Below are positions 62,991 through 64,000 of a stretch of 64,000 nucleotides of DNA, piece after piece. Source of the DNA: Phycisphaerae bacterium RAS1 (GTDB taxonomy: Bacteria > Planctomycetota > Phycisphaerae > UBA1845 > Fen-1342); assembly GCA_007859745.1 (NCBI GenBank), contig SMLU01000001.1:62001-126000 (forward strand), in the 5' to 3' direction. The stretch's first letter is position 1; the number at the start of each line of letters is the position of its first letter. A program made the translations under genes and the position numbers. The notes below the pieces were generated by a model. That model was not told the DNA's origin. It ran no database searches and worked only from the letters and a program-made list of their open reading frames with translations.

Positions 62991-63015
62991 CCGCGACGGC
63001 GATGGAGCATCGCAT

Positions 63016-63612
63016 ATGGCGACGATCTGCGTTCCAAAAGAAGCCCGGACCATTCACGGCCAGGCCGAAATCTCGGCGTTTCTGGCACCCTTCGGCATGA
63101 CCTACCAGCGCTGGCCGCTCGAGGACCGGGTCGATCCCGATGCGACTGCGGACGACATCCTGGCGGCGTACTCCCTGGAGATTGAGGAGTTGAAGCGCGG
63201 GGGTGGATACGTCACGGCCGACGTGATCAACGTGACGCCCGATACGCCGGGGCTGGACGCGATGCTGAACAAGTTCAACAAGGAGCACCGGCACACGGAA
63301 GATGAAGTGCGGTTCATCGTGAAGGGCAAGGGGCTGTTTCACATCAACCCGGAAAACGGCCCGGTTTTCTCGATCACGGTCGAGGCCGGCGACCTGATCA
63401 CCGTACCGCGCGGCACGCGACACTGGTTCGACCTGTGCGCCGAGCGGACCATCCGGGCGATCCGGCTGTTTCAGGATATTTCCGGCTGGACGCCGCTGTA
63501 CGAGGCCGGCGGCGTGCACGGCGAGTTTCAGCCGCTGTGCTGGGGCCCGACGTACCTCGGCGGGCAGGCGTTCGCAGGCTCTCGTGCCCCTTCGTCGCGA
63601 ATAACCCCGTGA
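63016..63612 (+). CDS. mtnD: Acireductone dioxygenase
   Basis: A 198-residue cupin metalloenzyme that oxidises acireductone to 2-keto-4-methylthiobutyrate and formate (Fe form) or off-pathway products (Ni form). The metal ligands fit the family spacing: HRHTEDE gives His91, His93 and Glu97, and GTRHWFD gives His136. GGAG precedes ATG 63016. The open frame upstream to 62908 runs through the tandem repeat and is rejected. It overlaps mtnC by four bases (GTGA). Confidence 0.93.
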   Translation: MATICVPKEARTIHGQAEISAFLAPFGMTYQRWPLEDRVDPDATADDILAAYSLEIEELKRGGGYVTADVINVTPDTPGLDAMLNKFNKEHRHTEDEVRFIVKGKGLFHINPENGPVFSITVEAGDLITVPRGTRHWFDLCAERTIRAIRLFQDISGWTPLYEAGGVHGEFQPLCWGPTYLGGQAFAGSRAPSSRITP

Positions 63613-64000
63613 CACCGGGCGTTCGCTGCATCCTGTTGGACATCGAAGGCACGATCGCGCCGATTGCGTTCGTGCATGACGTGCTTTTTCCGTTCGCCCG
63701 CGCAAGGCTGAATGCGTTTCTGGAGCGCCACTGGGACACGCCGGAAGTCCACGCGGCGCGGCAACAGATCGCCGACGACGCGCATTCGCCGCCGCTGGAT
63801 CGCGACGCGCTGATCGCGCATCTGCTGGGGTTGATGGATCGCGACGCGAAAACGACGGGGCTGAAGTCGCTTCAGGGGCTGATCTGGCGCGGGGGCTTCG
63901 AGAGCGGGGAACTGCGCTCACCGCTGTTCGACGACGTGGCGCCGGCGATTCGCCGATGGCGCGAGGAGGGTGTGCGCATCAGCATTTACTCCAGCGGTAG
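63609..64000 (+). CDS. mtnC: Enolase-phosphatase E1 (MtnC), 3' end beyond the window
   Basis: About 130 residues of a HAD-type enolase-phosphatase, which enolises and dephosphorylates the diketo intermediate to acireductone. The N-terminal [27 protein letters not shown] is the family signature, with Asp and Glu in DIEGT as HAD nucleophile region. [10 protein letters not shown] near the window end is motif II. The start is GTG 63609, overlapping the mtnD stop. The rest of the gene lies beyond the window. Confidence 0.9.
   Translation, partial: MTPGVRCILLDIEGTIAPIAFVHDVLFPFARARLNAFLERHWDTPEVHAARQQIADDAHSPPLDRDALIAHLLGLMDRDAKTTGLKSLQGLIWRGGFESGELRSPLFDDVAPAIRRWREEGVRISIYSSG

Noticed and set aside
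62908-63015. N-terminal extension of mtnD
   Set aside because: It would be translated from the tandem repeat; ATG 63016 has GGAG and the normal family start.

Overview
The window is about 64 kb of GC-rich bacterial chromosome and most likely comes from a planctomycete, possibly a Phycisphaerae-like lineage. The evidence is a GT3-type glycogen synthase, secreted proteins ending in dockerin-like repeats (NILDINPFVLAL type), a membrane protein with a CEACGYRL/CPECN zinc ribbon, a VPEP sorting tail, GTG/TTG starts decided by GGAGG-type ribosome sites, and several families of dispersed palindromic repeats between genes. This placement is inference from gene content. I see no rRNA, no recognisable tRNA and no CRISPR array.

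Layout. 1-4167 (minus): a LolD/MacB-type ABC operon with one ATPase and three FtsX-like permeases, the last cut by the window edge. 4472-11839: glycogen synthase, NuoG, transketolase and a zinc-ribbon membrane protein. 11876-17371 (minus): a giant secreted RTX-repeat protein with a dockerin-like tail. 17539-23462: DedA protein, AroA, ClpS, a SnoaL-like protein, tyrosine phenol-lyase and AnmK. 23545-28798 (minus): btaB-btaA for betaine lipid synthesis, followed by three secreted-protein genes and then a 305-bp second copy of the btaA 3' end, so the secreted cluster lies between direct repeats. 28816-31906 (minus): DUF58 protein, a secreted phosphodiesterase without a clean stop, and a pseudo-receiver. 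31968-32380: a 190-bp tandem duplication just upstream of clpX. 33883-37428: small enzymes and hypotheticals.

37692-47383 is the most interesting region. It holds a VgrG spike, a LysM adaptor-like protein, a Lys-rich helical protein, a 1360-residue OmpA-like plus metallophosphoesterase protein, and a DUF4280 PAAR-like tip. It looks like a contractile-injection (type VI-like) spike and effector module with no sheath, baseplate or membrane-complex genes nearby.

47489-51917 (minus): an operon of a VPEP-tailed beta-propeller protein and a copper-radical (galactose/glyoxal) oxidase. The oxidase gene is split by a 1414-bp ISKra4-like element with 24-bp inverted repeats and a 9-bp target duplication; removing the element restores one frame with every active-site residue. 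52160-59480: a ThiF/MoeB-type enzyme, a DUF4143 ATPase preceded by two 19-bp dyads, a sugar-ABC ATPase and a large secreted glycoside-hydrolase-like protein. 59559-60610 (minus): a zinc-ribbon membrane protein with a one-base frameshift. 61058-64000: a methionine-salvage operon (aminotransferase, mtnB, mtnD, mtnC), the last gene cut by the window edge.
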